Positions 62,011-64,000 of a stretch of DNA of 64,000 bases are shown here, in pieces. Both the position numbers and the translations under genes were made by a program. The DNA is from Flaccisagitta enflata. Taxonomy: Eukaryota; Chaetognatha; Sagittoidea; Aphragmophora. The stretch lies in assembly GCA_965153355.1 (NCBI GenBank), contig OZ231126.1, forward strand, positions 52,514,001 through 52,578,000. The letters run 5' to 3'. Below the pieces are notes generated by a model. That model was given only the letters and a program-made list of their open reading frames with translations, did no database searches and was not told the DNA's origin. Positions within the stretch are counted from its first letter, which is position 1. Each line of letters starts with the position of its first letter.

Positions 62011-62435
62011 TGGGGATGGATGGGGGGGGGGGAATGAGGGGCTGTTGAGTTTGGCCCTTTAACTTGCTGCCAATGAAGTGAGGATCTGCAATCTGATCTT
62101 CGATGAAGTCTTCGAGTGTCGATTTTCAATCGATCATCCAAAAAGTGGCTGTCAAATGTAAAAAAGGAAGAAGTTAATCGTGCCAGAAATTGACCGACAG
62201 AAAGTCAAAATGCTCTCCGTCTCCATTACTGTCACGTCTGTGTTTATTTAATCCTCTCTCAACAAATGGAACTTTTGTGGCAGCAGCGGGTCAAAATTTT
62301 TTGCACATCGAGCAAACAACCAAATTCAAGTATCTATGCAGCTTTTTGGATGTGCAAATGCCCACCTCTCGCCCCCCTAAAAGAACCCGACAGTTTGATC
62401 AAAAAAATGAATAGATGACGTGTGGTCGTTGCCGT

Positions 62436-62495
62436 TATCATTGTCATTGTCATTGTCATTGTCATTGTCATTGTCATTGTCATTGTCATTGTCGT
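62436..62495 (+). repeat. (TGTCAT)n microsatellite
   Basis: About ten hexamers followed by GTCGTC/GTTGTT variants. Confidence 0.97.
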
Positions 62496-62499
62496 CGTC

Positions 62500-62950
62500 G
62501 TTTTTGTAAAAGTTGTTGTTGTCGTTGTTGTTATAATGATTGTTTTCGTCGTTATTATTGTTACTGCCTTGGATAAAGTCGTCTTCTGTATCGCCGTCAT
62601 CGTGGTCTCAGAGGGATAACATTTCTGACAAAACGTCGGCTCGTGGTTTTGTTTTGACTTCGCACGCGTGTCCTCTCGGTTGTGTGTGTGTGCTCGTGTA
62701 TGTGCGTGCGTGCGAGTGAATGCGTGGGTGCACGCATGGGTGCCACCGGCTCTACCGCACGTGCACATCTTTAACTCGATATGCTTTCGAATTTAGTCCG
62801 CGCGTGCGAGTCTTGATGAGAGAATGCGCGCGCGCACCCGCGGCTGAGAATCGGCTCAGAGCGCACACCTTCCTCTCCCACGCCAACACCCACTAGAAAA
62901 AAAAGACGTTATTTCTATCAATTTTTTTCCACTTTCTTTTTTCATTATTT
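62500..62950. other. Unassigned sequence, CpG-rich patch
   Basis: 62640-62860 has many GTGCG/GCGCGC words, unusually CpG-rich for the window. No gene is recognised; it could be a promoter-like or decayed GT-repeat region. Confidence 0.3.
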
Positions 62951-62954
62951 CTAT

Positions 62955-63132
62955 TTTTAGTCGCGGACACGCGACTCTACACCTGGCCGTGGCGGTCGGT
63001 CGGTCGGTCGGTCGGTCGGTCGGTTGGTCGGTCGGTCGATAGGTCCATCACATTTTTGAATTCCGAGCGGTTTTCGCATAACTGCTCCTGCCCAACCGTC
63101 CGCGACTGGATTGCCGTGTATCCGGCCTTGTT
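62955..63132 (-). repeat. GTCGCG hairpin repeat, copy L (GTCGCGGAC type)
   Basis: Hairpin (plus strand GTCGCGGACACGCGAC, 62960-62975), GGTCGGTCGG tetranucleotides, CATCACATTTTTGAATTCCG, CCTGCCCAACC, internal GTCCGCGAC at 63098-63106, GTGTATCCGGCCTTGTTTC, then a CTTT array. Confidence 0.9.
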
Positions 63133-63177
63133 TCTTTCTTTCTTGCTTTCTTTCTAACTTTCTTCTTTTTTATCTTC

Positions 63178-63180
63178 CTC

Positions 63181-63256
<76 letters not shown>

Positions 63257-63259
63257 TTC

Positions 63260-63301
<42 letters not shown>

Positions 63302-63355
63302 TTGGCTGTCTTTCGCTCGTTTTTTCTTCTTTCTTTCGTTCTTTCGTTCTTTCGT

Positions 63356-63435
<80 letters not shown>

Positions 63436-63488
63436 GCTTTCTTTCTATCTTTCTTCTTTTTTTATCTATCTTTCTTTCTATCTTTCTT

Positions 63489-63584
<96 letters not shown>

Positions 63585-63659
63585 GCTGGCTTGCTTGCTT
63601 GCTTGCTTGCTTTCTTTCTTTCTTTCTTTCTTTCTGTCGGTCTTCCTCTTTTTTTTTTT

Positions 63660-63709
<50 letters not shown>

Positions 63710-63712
63710 CTT
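63178..63712 (+). repeat. (CTTT)n, (CTGT)n, (GCTT)n microsatellite
   Basis: CTTT arrays at 63184-63258, 63357-63435, 63500-63590 and 63660-63706, with CTGT (63262-63298) and GCTT (63590-63612) blocks. Confidence 0.98.
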
Positions 63713-63976
63713 CTTTCTCTTGCTTGTCCATCATACAATGTCCGTCTTCCCTTATTCCTCCCTCTTCCTTCCTTTTTTTCCACCTTCTGCCATGCCATCC
63801 TTCCTTTTCGCCTCCTCTTACTTCTTTCTACCTCTCTTCATGCTTTCATCCTTCTTATTTTCTTTTTATTTCTTGCAGAAGACTGATTTAACAACGCAAA
63901 CAAAAAAATCGGATAGGCTGAGAACAAAAAAGTGGAAGGGTAGACATATGAGTGAAAGTGAGACCATGCGAGCGAG

Positions 63977-64000
63977 AGTGAGAGAGAGAGAGAGAGAGAG
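63977..64000 (+). repeat. (GA)n microsatellite, cut by window end
   Basis: GA array of at least 12 units at the right edge. Confidence 0.95.

Noticed and set aside
63880-63960. Strong plus-strand acceptor TTTATTTCTTGCAG followed by an open frame
   Set aside because: The pyrimidine tract is the tail of the CTTT array, the encoded peptide is Lys-rich without homology, and no donor is visible before the window ends.

Overview
The window is nuclear DNA from an animal. It has two spliced protein-coding genes with GT-AG introns, a very high load of simple-sequence repeats, two related satellites and many inverted-repeat (foldback/MITE) transposons. The ETS protein resembles the arthropod Ets65A branch of the ERG/FLI family (tail motif KFDFxGLAxATQP followed by YKYQSDxF, plus long Ala, His and Asn runs). 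An arthropod is therefore the best guess, and the SSR density would fit a crustacean-type genome. This is inference; the species cannot be named from the sequence alone.

Layout: 1-16892 holds a plus-strand gene of four exons (827-863, 8540-8746, 15828-16006, 16320-16892) encoding a 331-residue protein with two DPRSP...RTPL motifs, which I read as a CDCA3/Tome-1 homologue. Its two long introns are filled with microsatellites, hAT-like MITEs, foldback elements and copies of a hairpin-ended repeat. 16893-37343 has no recognisable gene. It contains purine-rich SSRs, TIR-bounded minisatellites, an 80-bp satellite (24079-25751) with a 560-bp higher-order period, a 2.4-kb foldback element inserted in that satellite with an 8-bp target duplication (25752-28128), ACC/AAC/ACT arrays, and a 3.06-kb Tc1/mariner-type foldback (29829-32890). 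37344-56583 holds the minus-strand 3' part of an ERG/FLI-type ETS gene: four exons (56398-56583, 48274-48321, 38706-38895, 37344-38358), all joined at matching phases, with introns of 8.1, 9.4 and 0.35 kb. Its 5' exons, including any Pointed domain, were not found and probably lie beyond 64000. 56584-64000 is presumed upstream intron and is dominated by GA/CT, CA and CTTT arrays.

The most interesting non-genic signal is a dispersed repeat in at least a dozen copies on both strands. It starts near an ACAAGGCCGGATACACGG box, carries GACC/GACG tetranucleotides, and ends in a short hairpin followed by AAAAA. An internal 9-mer beside GGGTGGGCAGGG matches the complement of the right arm of the terminal hairpin, and the pair changes together between copies (GTCGCGTGC, GTTGCGGAC, GTCGCGGAC). 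That is a covariation pattern across roughly 150-250 bp. No RNA gene with full tRNA or rRNA structure, no CRISPR and no bacterial-type operon is present.
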